Shown: positions 55,185 through 63,011, numbered from the stretch's first letter. The stretch: DNA of 64,000 nucleotides from Alphaproteobacteria bacterium (GCA_022826665.1 JAJDUK010000093.1:56085-120084); one strand, 5' to 3'. Made by a program: numbers and translations. The notes: generated by a model not told the origin, from the letters alone.

Positions 55185-55622
55185 TCACTGGAGGAGACGT
55201 CTCAACCACTCGCGCGTGACGGCCTCGCGGTCGCTTCGCCTGTCATCGCGAGAGACCTCCCAGTTGGGCTCCTCGAAATTGTCGGCCATATCGATAACGA
55301 TGTAACGACTGCCGTCGCCCTTCAGATCGACCCGGCCGTTATTGCCGATGATCCACAGCCCGCGCGGCGTGAGCCTGAACACCCGGCCCGCCAGGCCGTG
55401 GAGCTCCAGCGTCGGCAACCGTTTTGCCTCGACGTCGAACCTCTGCATCATCGTCTCGTGCATGACCACGGAGACGCCCCGGCGGGCCTCCCATCCGTCC
55501 GGCAACCATTCTCCGATCATCGCGTAGAGCCCGTTCAGACGCGCTTCCCAGTCCTCGACGCGCCGCCTTACGTGCTCCGCGTCGACGGCGTCGCTGGTGA
55601 CCTCTTCCAGAACCGTCTTCAT
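55185..55622 (-). CDS. 145-residue protein of unknown function, tandem copy 1
   Basis: Starts MKTVLEEVTSD; the first half is helical (AEHVRRRVEDWEARLNGLYA) and is followed by EWLPDGWEARRG. The C-terminal half is beta-rich around LWIIGNNGRVDL (89-100) and ends in a helical DREAVTREWLRRLL. By direct residue count it is identical to the neighbouring copy at 99 of 145 positions. I recognise similar hypothetical proteins in proteobacteria but no function. No signal peptide or membrane segment is seen. It is transcribed toward the triple-HTH genes. Confidence 0.75.
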   Translation of the reverse strand: MKTVLEEVTSDAVDAEHVRRRVEDWEARLNGLYAMIGEWLPDGWEARRGVSVVMHETMMQRFDVEAKRLPTLELHGLAGRVFRLTPRGLWIIGNNGRVDLKGDGSRYIVIDMADNFEEPNWEVSRDDRRSDREAVTREWLRRLLQ

Positions 55623-55723
55623 CGAGCCGCTCCACCCTGCCACCCGGTTGGCTGCCCAATTTGTTGTCCGCACCGCGGGATGCAAATTCATGCGTACCAT
55701 TCGGCGTGCGCTCTTCAGATAGC

Positions 55724-55752
55724 AAGGGCCGTTCCCCGGGGGAACGGCCCTT
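55724..55752. repeat. 29-bp perfect palindrome between the twin genes
   Basis: AAGGGCCGTTCCCC, one central G, GGGGAACGGCCCTT. The arms are 14 bases and exactly complementary. No U tract follows on either strand. It lies about 100 bp before the first twin gene and 160 bp after the second, so it could be a terminator, an operator or a recombination site. Confidence 0.6.
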
Positions 55753-55913
55753 GAGCAGACAGCGTGCTGCCGGCGGGAAATTGCCGTCTCCTTCGCGAGC
55801 CTGGCGAGGTGGCGGTTGAAACGTTCGTCGGCGTTGCGCAGCAGGGTAGTCGCGTAAATCTCCAAGAGAGCTGGCGATCCGCTCCCACGACTTCGAGATC
55901 GCGTGAAGATCGC

Positions 55914-56351
55914 TCACCGCAGTATCCGTCTCAGCCAGTCGCGCGAGACGGGCTCGACGTCGCGCCGCCGGTCGGCGGGACAGACTTCCCAGTCGGCTCT
56001 GGCGAAGTTCTCGGCCAAATCGATGATGTAGTAGTAGCGACCGTCGCACTTCAGGTCGACCCGCCCGTTGTTGCCGATGATCCACAGTGCGTGCGGCCCG
56101 AGCTTGACGACCTGACCACCTCGGCCGTGGAGCTCGAGCGTGGGCAACCGCTTGGCCGCTACACCGAACTTCTGCATCAGCTTCTCGTGCATGAGCACGG
56201 GTACGCCGCGGCGGGCCTCCCACCCGTCCGGCAACCATTCGCCGAACCTGGCGTAGAGATCGTCGAGACGCTCTTCCCAGTCGTCGACGCGCCGCCGCAC
56301 GTGCTGTTCGTCAATGGTGTCGCTCGTCACTTCCTCGAGAACCGTCTTCAT
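55914..56351 (-). CDS. 145-residue protein of unknown function, tandem copy 2
   Basis: Same length and plan as the copy at 55185-55622: MKTVLEEVTSD, EEHV-type helix, EWLPDGWEARRG, LWIIGNNGRVDL, final RDWLRRIL. Invariant between the copies are PDGWEARRGV (41-50) and IIGNNGRVDL (91-100). The invariant blocks are likely the functional site. The stop is near-adjacent to a non-coding stretch with the palindrome, suggesting separate transcripts. Confidence 0.75.
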   Translation of the reverse strand: MKTVLEEVTSDTIDEQHVRRRVDDWEERLDDLYARFGEWLPDGWEARRGVPVLMHEKLMQKFGVAAKRLPTLELHGRGGQVVKLGPHALWIIGNNGRVDLKCDGRYYYIIDLAENFARADWEVCPADRRRDVEPVSRDWLRRILR

Positions 56352-56419
56352 CGAATTGTTCCTGATACCCGGTGCCGGTCTGTTCTTCCTGCTCCCGGAT
56401 GTCCGCACCGATGCTGGAG

Positions 56420-56535
56420 GCGGCCAGCACCCCGAATCCGGGCAGCTCGCTGTCCCAGAACACGACGTCTTTCTACTCGACGGAGAGGTCGTCGACGATG
56501 CGCTGGGAGATCCTTCAGTCCCGAAGCCTGGTCAT
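56420..56535 (-). pseudogene. Integrase arm-domain fragment with two in-frame stops
   Basis: From ATG 56535 the frame reads MTRLRD, stop, RISQRIVDDLSVE, stop, KDVVFWDSELPGFGV. It aligns without gaps to the start of the arm-nuclease protein at 61264 (MPRLQRGRIDESTVDALPVE, then VVFWDLELRGFGV). Both stops fall at single codons, so this is a decayed arm domain. The rest of 56352-56926 holds no gene, but carries a copy of the repeated motif at 56703-56714. Confidence 0.7.
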
Positions 56536-56702
56536 GATGCGATCCGCCGAAACGTCTTGCGATGCTCCAATCGTGGACAGCGGACGGCTGGACCTTTATC
56601 GCCGGGGCTTTGCATGCCCGCCGCGAAGGTTCCGGCGATCGCCCGATCACGCCTGATGCGCGTTCCGGGCCAACTCCGCTAACACCTTGAGGTCGGGATA
56701 CC

Positions 56703-56714
56703 AAATGCCTTTTC
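56703..56714 (-). promoter_or_regulatory. Repeated island motif, copy upstream of abiEi
   Basis: GAAAAGGCATTT on the minus strand, 212 bp before abiEi, opposite in orientation to that gene. It shares GAAAAGGCAT with 52299-52313 and 52806-52815. Confidence 0.3.
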
Positions 56715-56926
56715 AAAAAGCATCCATTCCGCGCGCGCATAGAGACCGATGCTGGACAATCCATGGAGCGGTCGCAGCCGGACATGGGACGTGCGAAAGA
56801 AGCGGAGAAAACGCCGGAGCCGAAGACGATTGATCTCGATTTGAGGCTGTGAGGCGTATGCGTAGAGCGGTGCAAATTACTATTTTGCTATCATTATGTG
56901 ACGAATAGTGCTACTTTGCTTTCGTC

Positions 56927-57727
56927 ATGTACGCATCTTCCACACCGCGCGCCCGCAACGTGATCGCGGATCTGGCTGCCCGCGGACGCTATCACTTTAG
57001 CTCATCGGAGCTTCGTTCGGCGCTTGGCGTCTCCGAGGCAGCGGCACGCCAAGCCCTGAGTCGCCTCGCGGCCAAGGGGGAAATCGCAAGTCCCGCGCGC
57101 GGCTTCTACGTCATCGTGCCCCCAGAGTACAGGCGGCTTGGCTGCCTGCCGGCGGACCAGTTCGTTCCGGCGCTGATGGAGCACCGAAACGCCCGATACT
57201 ACGTGGGGCTCCTCTCTGCCGCGCAGTACCACGGCGCGGCACATCATCGCCCGCAGGAGTTTCAGGTGGTGGTGGAGAGGAACCGACCGCCGATCGTGTG
57301 CGGCGCCGTCAGGGTCGCCTTCATCGCGCGCCTCAAGCTCGATACCGTTCCGGTCGAGAGCTTCAACAATCCGCGCGGCACGGTCGTGGTCTCAACGGTG
57401 GAAGCGACGGCGGTCGATCTCGTCGGATACATGCACCGCGCGGGCGGCTTGGACCGCGTGGCAGGCGTGCTGTCCGAGCTTGGCGACGAGATGGATCCGA
57501 ACCGGCTCGTCGAGGCCTGCGGGTCCGCGTCGGTCCTTTGGGCACAGCGCCTTGGCTACCTTCTCGAGCATCTCGGTGCCGGCGAAAAGGCCGTGCTTCT
57601 CAAGGAGGATGTGCAACGTCGCGCGCGGAATTTCACGAAGCTCCTGCCCGGCGCGAGTGCGGAGGATGCGCCGCGGTCGAAGGAGTGGCGGCTGTTCGTG
57701 AACGCGAGCATCGAGGCGGACGCGTGA
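56927..57727 (+). CDS. abiEi: Type IV toxin-antitoxin system antitoxin AbiEi
   Basis: 266 residues. A winged HTH lies at about 20-60 (YHFSSSELRSALGVSEAAAR, SRLAAKGEIASPARGFYVIV). The AbiEi C-terminal domain follows, with YYVGLLSAAQYHGAAHHRPQ and the STVEATAVDLVGY segment. AbiEi antitoxins repress their own operon and neutralise the AbiEii nucleotidyltransferase, which gives phage abortive infection. It overlaps the original toxin start by 4 bases (GTGA). The AT-rich bases 56868-56925 just upstream probably hold promoter and operator. Confidence 0.92.
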   Translation: MYASSTPRARNVIADLAARGRYHFSSSELRSALGVSEAAARQALSRLAAKGEIASPARGFYVIVPPEYRRLGCLPADQFVPALMEHRNARYYVGLLSAAQYHGAAHHRPQEFQVVVERNRPPIVCGAVRVAFIARLKLDTVPVESFNNPRGTVVVSTVEATAVDLVGYMHRAGGLDRVAGVLSELGDEMDPNRLVEACGSASVLWAQRLGYLLEHLGAGEKAVLLKEDVQRRARNFTKLLPGASAEDAPRSKEWRLFVNASIEADA

Positions 57728-57749
57728 TCCCGCGCGACTACATCACCGA

Positions 57750-58544
57750 GTGCGGGAGCGGGCGCCCTGGACCGAGGACTTCCAGGTCGAGCAGGACCTC
57801 GTCATCAGCCGCGCCCTTGTCGAGATATTCTCCGAACCCGTTCTCGCCGGGGCGCTCGCCTTCCGGGGCGGCACGGCGCTCTACAAGCTCTACCTGACGC
57901 CGCCCGCGCGCTACTCCGAGGATATCGATCTGGTGCAGGTCGCTCCCGGGCCCGCCGGACCGGTGATGGATGCCTTGCGAAATGCGCTCGATCCCTGGCT
58001 GGGAGAAGCGCGGTGGAAGCAGTCGCAAGGGCGTGTGACGTTCGGCTACCGGTTTCTGTCCGAGGACGCACCGCCGATGCGGTTGCGCCTCAAGATCGAA
58101 ATCAACACCCGCGAGCATTTTGCGGTGTTCGGCTTCAAGAGACGCGCCTTCTCGGTCGACTCGCGATGGTACTCCGGGCGGGCCGACATCACGACCTTCG
58201 AGCTCGAGGAGCTGCTGGCGACGAAGATGAGAGCGCTCTATCAGCGCCGCAAGGGCCGGGACTTGTTCGATCTGGCGATGGGCCGTGCCGACGAGCGGAT
58301 TGATGCAAGCCGAATCGCGACGGCGTTCCGGAAGTACATGGAGCGCGAGAGCGCCGCAGTGACGCGCGCAATGTACGAGCGCAACCTTTCGGGCAAGGTC
58401 GGCGATGCGCAGTTCGATGCCGACATGAGCGCGCTGCTCAGGCCGGGTTTCGAGTGGCGGCCCGAGGAAGCGGCGCGGTCGGTGTCCGAGCGGCTTATCC
58501 CGCTCCTTCAGGGCGAGCCGTGGAAGGGCGAGACACGGGCATGA
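57750..58544 (+). CDS. abiEii: AbiEii-type nucleotidyltransferase toxin, N-terminus frameshifted
   Basis: 264 residues from the internal GTG 57750. Nucleotidyltransferase motifs are AFRGGTALYKLYLTPPARYS, then EDIDLV (GGT and D-x-D), the KIEIN motif, and LEELLATKMRALYQRRKGRD. The family normally opens with IPRDYITEWRERAPW. Here GTG 57724 starts IPRDYITE, then one base is missing in the Trp codon near 57751, and the rest continues in another frame from RERAPW. Without the internal GTG the toxin would not be made. It could be a real 1-bp deletion, a sequencing error, or reduced expression through re-initiation. Confidence 0.82.
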   Translation: MRERAPWTEDFQVEQDLVISRALVEIFSEPVLAGALAFRGGTALYKLYLTPPARYSEDIDLVQVAPGPAGPVMDALRNALDPWLGEARWKQSQGRVTFGYRFLSEDAPPMRLRLKIEINTREHFAVFGFKRRAFSVDSRWYSGRADITTFELEELLATKMRALYQRRKGRDLFDLAMGRADERIDASRIATAFRKYMERESAAVTRAMYERNLSGKVGDAQFDADMSALLRPGFEWRPEEAARSVSERLIPLLQGEPWKGETRA

Positions 58545-58593
58545 GAATGCGGAGAACCGAACCGTCGAGACGCTTCGGGCGGAACCGCTTCAT

Positions 58594-58704
58594 CGTCACC
58601 TGCTCAACACAAACGTCCTGATTGCGCAGGTCTGGCAGGTCGTGGCTGCGCATTGGTGCGAATGTCACCTGCTGGATACGAACGTCGTTTCAGCGGTCAG
58701 CCGC
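58594..58704 (+). pseudogene. Tandem PIN-toxin (VapC-like) N-terminal remnants
   Basis: One frame reads RHLLNTNVLIAQVWQVV and, 27 codons later, CHLLDTNVVSAVSR. Both resemble the first strand of VapC-type PIN domains (LLDTNV with the first catalytic Asp; the first copy has Asn instead). The rest of each protein is absent. The wider gap 58545-59349 (805 bp) holds no other supportable gene, only short Arg/Ser-rich frames and a motif copy at 59288-59300. Confidence 0.4.
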
Positions 58705-59287
58705 ATCCAGTACCCCGGATCCGCCCGCCGGTCGGCCAGCCCACGTTGGACAAGAGCCGCCAAGGCCCACTCTCAGCCGCGTACACCCATGATCGGCGTT
58801 CCTCGATGGTCCGACCTCGACGTCTCTCCGGGCAGCCGGGATACCTCGGTAGGCGACGTATCTGACCAACGGGACTTCCAGGAACTTTCCGTGCTTGAAC
58901 TTTCCACTAACCCGTTGTTCTAACGCTCTATTTATCCGTTCCTTCGTCGGGCGCCACACTCGTTTTGACTACCGAAAGCATTCCGAAAGCAAGCGGATTT
59001 CAATTCTCAGCCCATGTTTGGCGTCACATGTCGTCGGTTCCCCGGAACGGCCGAGCGGGGCGCCGACCAGGGCCGCCATGCACGCGTTTTCGGCGCCACG
59101 AGTCCCGGGTTGCAATTCAGCACGGTAGCCCGTCGGCTTGTCTCTTCCTGGGGTTTACGTGAGCCCTTCGACGGACGGCGTCGCGCGCTTGACCGAGCCA
59201 TCAAGCGGGCGCTCAGACACCGGCGACGAGCTCGTGGCGACGAGGTCCGATTGCACCATGCGATGCGGGCATGCATTTCGTTCGGAT

Positions 59288-59300
59288 GGGCATTTTCTTT
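59288..59300 (+). promoter_or_regulatory. Repeated island motif, copy upstream of triple-HTH gene 3
   Basis: GGGCATTTTCTTT on the plus strand, about 50 bp before the GTG at 59350, in gene orientation. It matches the copies at 53274 and 52299 over GGCATTTTC. Confidence 0.4.
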
Positions 59301-59349
59301 GCACGCTTCAGCCTGATACCGGAGTCGGTCCAGGGCACATTGGAGGCGG

Positions 59350-60159
59350 GTGCCACGACCGATGGACAGACCTCCCGCAGCACGTACTTCGTCGACCTCA
59401 AGATCGGTAGGAGGCAAAGCTCCCGGCGATCCATCAGCGCCGACGACGCTTGATGAAAATGTCAGGCGCCTGGTCAGGGCATTCCTCGGCCATTCCCCCC
59501 TGAACAATGAAGAGTTTGGCCGGCTCGTGCTCGGTAACTCGCGGTTCGTGGCCAGTCTCGACACCGGGCGTCCGCTGACGCTCGATATAGCGGACCGGCT
59601 GCTGCGCTTCATGGGCGAGACCCCTATCGGTCCCACCTTCCGCAGCGAGGTCGTGGCCTATCTCACCATCACCGGCACCAGGGCGTCCTCGCTCGGCGAA
59701 AAGGCCGTTGGGAACCGCTCGTTTGTATCCAAACTGAAGAGCGGGACGTCGCCGCTTCTGGCCGATGTCCAGAAGGTGAGAGCGCGAATGCGCAAGACCG
59801 CAAACGATGAACAGCGCGCCGCCATCGCACGGGCGATCGCGGATGACGGGCAGGAGGGGCGTGTTCTCTCCCCCGATCCGGCCGCGCTCGAAACTCTCGC
59901 CGAGGATTCTGCAGCCGCCACTGCCGACGATGAGAAGCCTCGGGATTCCTCCTCGCCCAATCTGGATTTAAGGCTGTTTCTCACCGCACGCGAGGCTGCG
60001 GATCTCCTCCGCATATTGCCCAGCACTCTGGCCGGCTACCGCTCCAAGGGCGTCGGTCCGGCGTACCACCTATTCGGGGGCAGGGTCGTCTATGCCCGCG
60101 CCGACCTCCTGAGCTGGGCGTGGACCAGGCGCCGTGGCGTTTACCATGAAGTCCTCTGA
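59350..60159 (+). CDS. Triple-HTH DNA-binding protein, paralogue 3
   Basis: 269 residues from GTG 59350, which has GGAGGCGG immediately upstream; ATG 59362 is the alternative. Relative to the paralogues it has a ~34-residue unstructured N-terminal extension. Repeat 1 is LVRAFLGHSPLNNEEFG with DIADRLLRFMGETPIGPTF; repeat 2 is VVAYLTITGTRASSLG with FVSKLKSGTSPLLADV; the HTH_17 domain is FLTAREAADLLRILPSTLAG with FGGRVVYARADLLSWAW. It is followed by paralogue 4 on the same strand, forming a second pair. Confidence 0.78.
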   Translation: MPRPMDRPPAARTSSTSRSVGGKAPGDPSAPTTLDENVRRLVRAFLGHSPLNNEEFGRLVLGNSRFVASLDTGRPLTLDIADRLLRFMGETPIGPTFRSEVVAYLTITGTRASSLGEKAVGNRSFVSKLKSGTSPLLADVQKVRARMRKTANDEQRAAIARAIADDGQEGRVLSPDPAALETLAEDSAAATADDEKPRDSSSPNLDLRLFLTAREAADLLRILPSTLAGYRSKGVGPAYHLFGGRVVYARADLLSWAWTRRRGVYHEVL

Positions 60160-60243
60160 CCGTCTGGCCGCGGAAGCCGGGACGGCCCGACATTGGCGGC
60201 GACGGCCAGCTACACGATCGAACGCGGATCGGAGCGTTCGGCC

Positions 60244-60957
60244 GTGAGGCTGGAGGCGAGGTTCCGGCGCTCGGTGGCGGACCACATAAGCCTGTCCGGA
60301 ATAAGCGCCTCCGAGTTCGGCCTGCATGCCGTCGGAAGCTCCGGGTTGTTGTCACGTCTGAACGCTGGGCAATCGGTCACGCTCGATACCGCGGACCGCG
60401 TGCTCGACTTCATGGGAGAGACCCAGATCGGGCCCGCGTTCCGGCGCGAGATCGAGGCGTTCATCGAAGTCACCGGCATTGCAGAGACCACGTTCGGAAT
60501 CGAGGCTGCGGGGAACTCGGCGTTCGTGAGACGCCTGAGGGACGGCGCATCGCCCAGGCTCGCGACCGTCGACCGCGTGCAGACATGGATGCGCACCGTC
60601 GCGACCCGGGTTGAGCGCATCGCGATTGCGCGGATTCTTGAAGACGCCGAGAAAGCGCGACCCATCGGTGCACGGGGCCGAGCGGCCCGCTCCAAGCGGC
60701 GCACGGTCGCGAGGCCATGGGACCCCGACAAGGAGGCCGCCCGTCGTGACGACCCTGCTGCCTACAATCGGCAAGTCTTCCTCTCGACGCGCGAGGCGGC
60801 GGCGTTCCTCAACACTTCGCCGCGCATGCTGAATCGCTATCGATCGAACGGCGAGGGCCCCGCGTACTGCAAGTCTGGGAAGCGCGTCCTCTATGCGCGC
60901 GCCGATCTCCTCGCGTGGGCGTGGACGAGACGCCGCAGCACCACTGAGAGCGACTGA
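60244..60957 (+). CDS. Triple-HTH DNA-binding protein, paralogue 4
   Basis: 237 residues from GTG 60244, which has GGAG 9 bases upstream and aligns with paralogue 1; a TTG at 60193 would add 17 residues. Repeat 1 has SVADHISLSGISASEFG and DTADRVLDFMGETQIGPAF; repeat 2 has IEAFIEVTGIAETTFG and FVRRLRDGASPRLATV. The linker is very basic (GRAARSKRRTVAR) and HTH_17 is FLSTREAAAFLNTSPRMLNR with KRVLYARADLLAWAWTRR. It ends 306 bp before the arm-nuclease gene. That gap (60958-61263) shows no gene that I can support. Confidence 0.78.
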   Translation: MRLEARFRRSVADHISLSGISASEFGLHAVGSSGLLSRLNAGQSVTLDTADRVLDFMGETQIGPAFRREIEAFIEVTGIAETTFGIEAAGNSAFVRRLRDGASPRLATVDRVQTWMRTVATRVERIAIARILEDAEKARPIGARGRAARSKRRTVARPWDPDKEAARRDDPAAYNRQVFLSTREAAAFLNTSPRMLNRYRSNGEGPAYCKSGKRVLYARADLLAWAWTRRRSTTESD

Positions 60958-61263
60958 CAGGCGCATACCGGAGCGGTTTCAACGGATGGATCTTGGTGCA
61001 GATGGGAAAGCGCGTGGCCCGGGAGAAGGGGCCGGCAGGAGGCCGGGCGGCGAGATTCGCAGACCGTCAAGGAGAAAAAAGTTTGGGAATTTCCGACGGG
61101 ATTTCGTCACCGGCGCGCAGAGCTGCGCTCGAGTGCGATCCGCTGCCTGGCTCCTATCTACCGCTTCAAACGACGGACAGTTAGCGTAGGCGTATCGCTC
61201 CACCACGCATCTGTCGGTGGATGTGAAAAGCTCAATCGCCGACCCGGTGAAACGGACAGGACG

Positions 61264-62169
61264 ATGCCCAGACTGCAACGCGGACGGATCGACGAGAGCA
61301 CCGTCGACGCCCTTCCGGTCGAGGACAGGGAGGTCGTGTTCTGGGACCTCGAGCTGCGGGGGTTCGGCGTGCGGGTCTACCCGTCCGGTGGAAAGGTTTA
61401 CATCGTGCAGGGCCGCTCGGGTGGCAAGTCCAAACGCTACACCATCGGCCGGCATGGCGTGGTTACCGCGGAGGAGGCCCGGAGCAAGGCGGTGATGACC
61501 GTTGCCGCGATCAAGGCCGGCGAGGAGCCGCAGCTCTCGCCTTCGGGATGGGTGGTTGGCCCGCCACGCGAGAAGTCCGGGCTCTCCGCGGTGGACGGGC
61601 TGCCTAACTCCATCCACCGGGACATCCTCACGAGCCTTGTCCGACGCTACGACTGCCCCGTGATGAACAACGTTCACCGCGCCGAATATCTCGAATGCCT
61701 CGTTGCGGAGTTCCTGGGTGCCGGATGGTCCCTTCCCTGGCAGAGCGGCTACGACTGGGCGCCCTGGGACATCGAGCATATCTCCGGGGCACGCATCGAA
61801 ATCAAGCAGTCGGCGGCCCTGCAACCATGGCACGCCGGAAACCAGACCCGCACGCGCTCACCCAGGTTCGATATCGCGCCTCGCAAGGGCTTCTGGACGC
61901 GGGCCGGCGTGTGGGCCGAGGGGCCCGGCCGGCCCGCCGACCTCTACGTCTTCGCCTGGCACGGGGAAGAAAGCGCCTCGGTCGCCGACCACCGCGCGAT
62001 CCATCAATGGCGGTTCTTCGTCGTACCGACACACCGCCTGCCGGCAGAGCAGCACAGCATCGGCCGCCCGGGCCTGAAGGAGCTGGCTGACGACGTCGGC
62101 TACGAAGCGCTCCGGTTCACCGTGAACCGGGCCGTGGCCGACCTGCAACCGCGGAGCACCGGAACATGA
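61264..62169 (+). CDS. Integrase arm domain fused to a PD-(D/E)xK-like nuclease domain
   Basis: 301 residues with two parts. Residues 1-85 are the arm-type DNA-binding domain of tyrosine integrases (VVFWDLELRGFGVRVYPSGG, KVYIVQGRSGGKSKRYTIG). Residues ~115-270 resemble a restriction-endonuclease fold. Glu141 sits in the helix AEYLECLVAEFLGAGW, Asp164 or Asp169 in GYDWAPWDIEH, and Glu179-Ile-Lys181 forms the ExK motif (RIEIKQSA). RPADLYVFAWH and QWRFFVVP follow as core strands. No recombinase residues are present. Its stop overlaps the integrase C start by 4 bases (ATGA). The arm domain may direct the nuclease to att-type sites; nuclease activity is inferred from motifs. Confidence 0.78.
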   Translation: MPRLQRGRIDESTVDALPVEDREVVFWDLELRGFGVRVYPSGGKVYIVQGRSGGKSKRYTIGRHGVVTAEEARSKAVMTVAAIKAGEEPQLSPSGWVVGPPREKSGLSAVDGLPNSIHRDILTSLVRRYDCPVMNNVHRAEYLECLVAEFLGAGWSLPWQSGYDWAPWDIEHISGARIEIKQSAALQPWHAGNQTRTRSPRFDIAPRKGFWTRAGVWAEGPGRPADLYVFAWHGEESASVADHRAIHQWRFFVVPTHRLPAEQHSIGRPGLKELADDVGYEALRFTVNRAVADLQPRSTGT

Positions 62170-63011
62170 CGCAGCGCCAATACCGCAACCTCTCCAAGAG
62201 CGTCGTGGAAGGTCTCTCGGTCGATGACAAGGACGCCATCTTCTGGGACCGGAAGGTGGTCGGGTTCGGTGTCCGCGTGTACCCGTCCGGCAAGAAGATC
62301 TATGTCGTCCAGACCCGCGCTTTCGGCCGCTCGAAGCGGGTGTCCATCGGTCCGCACGACGAGCTCTCGTTCCACAAGGCTCGCGAGATCGCTGCTGAAA
62401 TCATCATCCGCATCAAGAGGGGAGAGCCGCCGTTTCCGCCGGAGCCGGAGCCGGATCCGACCATGTCCGACCTCGCTGAGCGCTACATGCGCGAGTATGC
62501 CGAGCTGCACTGCAGACCAGCGACCGTCTCCCACTACCGGATCATGCTTCGCAAGCACATCGTGCCGGCGCTCGGGGAGCTCCCTGTCAAGCGCGTCGAC
62601 CACAGGGACATCATGGCCTTTCACACCGCACTGTACCGCACACCGGCGGTGGCCAACCGGGCGATCGAGATTCTGTCGAAGATGTTCAATCTTGCCGACC
62701 AGTGGGGTTGGCGTCCTTCCGAGCGGAACCCCTGCAAGGGCGTGCCCCGCTTCAAGATCGAACAACGCCGCGAGCGCGTTCTCACCCGCGAGGAACTGTT
62801 CCGGCTTGGCGAAGCGATCAGGGCCGCGCCGGGCGAGGGTCTCGCCACTGCCCACGCGGCGGCCGCCATCCGTCTCCTCGTGCTCACCGGGTGCCGGCGC
62901 AACGAAATCCTCGGCCTGCGCTGGGACGATCTCAACTTCGAGACCGGCGAGATGCGGCTCGCGGACAGAAAGACAGGCGATTATTCCCTCCCATGCCAGT
63001 CGGGTCCGTGA
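62166..63011 (+). CDS. Tyrosine integrase C, truncated
   Basis: 281 residues against about 400 for intact relatives. The arm domain (DAIFWDRKVVGFGVRVYPSG), core-binding domain (VDHRDIMAFHTALYRTPAVA) and start of the catalytic domain with the first Arg (LTGCRRNEILGLRWDDL) are present. It diverges after LADRKTGD and stops at 63011, losing the His-x-x-Arg, second His and Tyr residues. It cannot be an active recombinase but can still bind DNA. It is translationally coupled to the arm-nuclease gene. It could be a pseudogene or a retained DNA-binding partner. Confidence 0.85.
   Translation: MTQRQYRNLSKSVVEGLSVDDKDAIFWDRKVVGFGVRVYPSGKKIYVVQTRAFGRSKRVSIGPHDELSFHKAREIAAEIIIRIKRGEPPFPPEPEPDPTMSDLAERYMREYAELHCRPATVSHYRIMLRKHIVPALGELPVKRVDHRDIMAFHTALYRTPAVANRAIEILSKMFNLADQWGWRPSERNPCKGVPRFKIEQRRERVLTREELFRLGEAIRAAPGEGLATAHAAAAIRLLVLTGCRRNEILGLRWDDLNFETGEMRLADRKTGDYSLPCQSGP

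Noticed and set aside
55724..55752. CRISPR-like or toxin-antitoxin RNA repeat
   Set aside because: Only one palindrome copy is present, with no regularly spaced repeats around it.
60993..61184. Small plus-strand frame before the arm-nuclease gene
   Set aside because: Short, Arg/Gly-rich, no family similarity and no convincing start signal.
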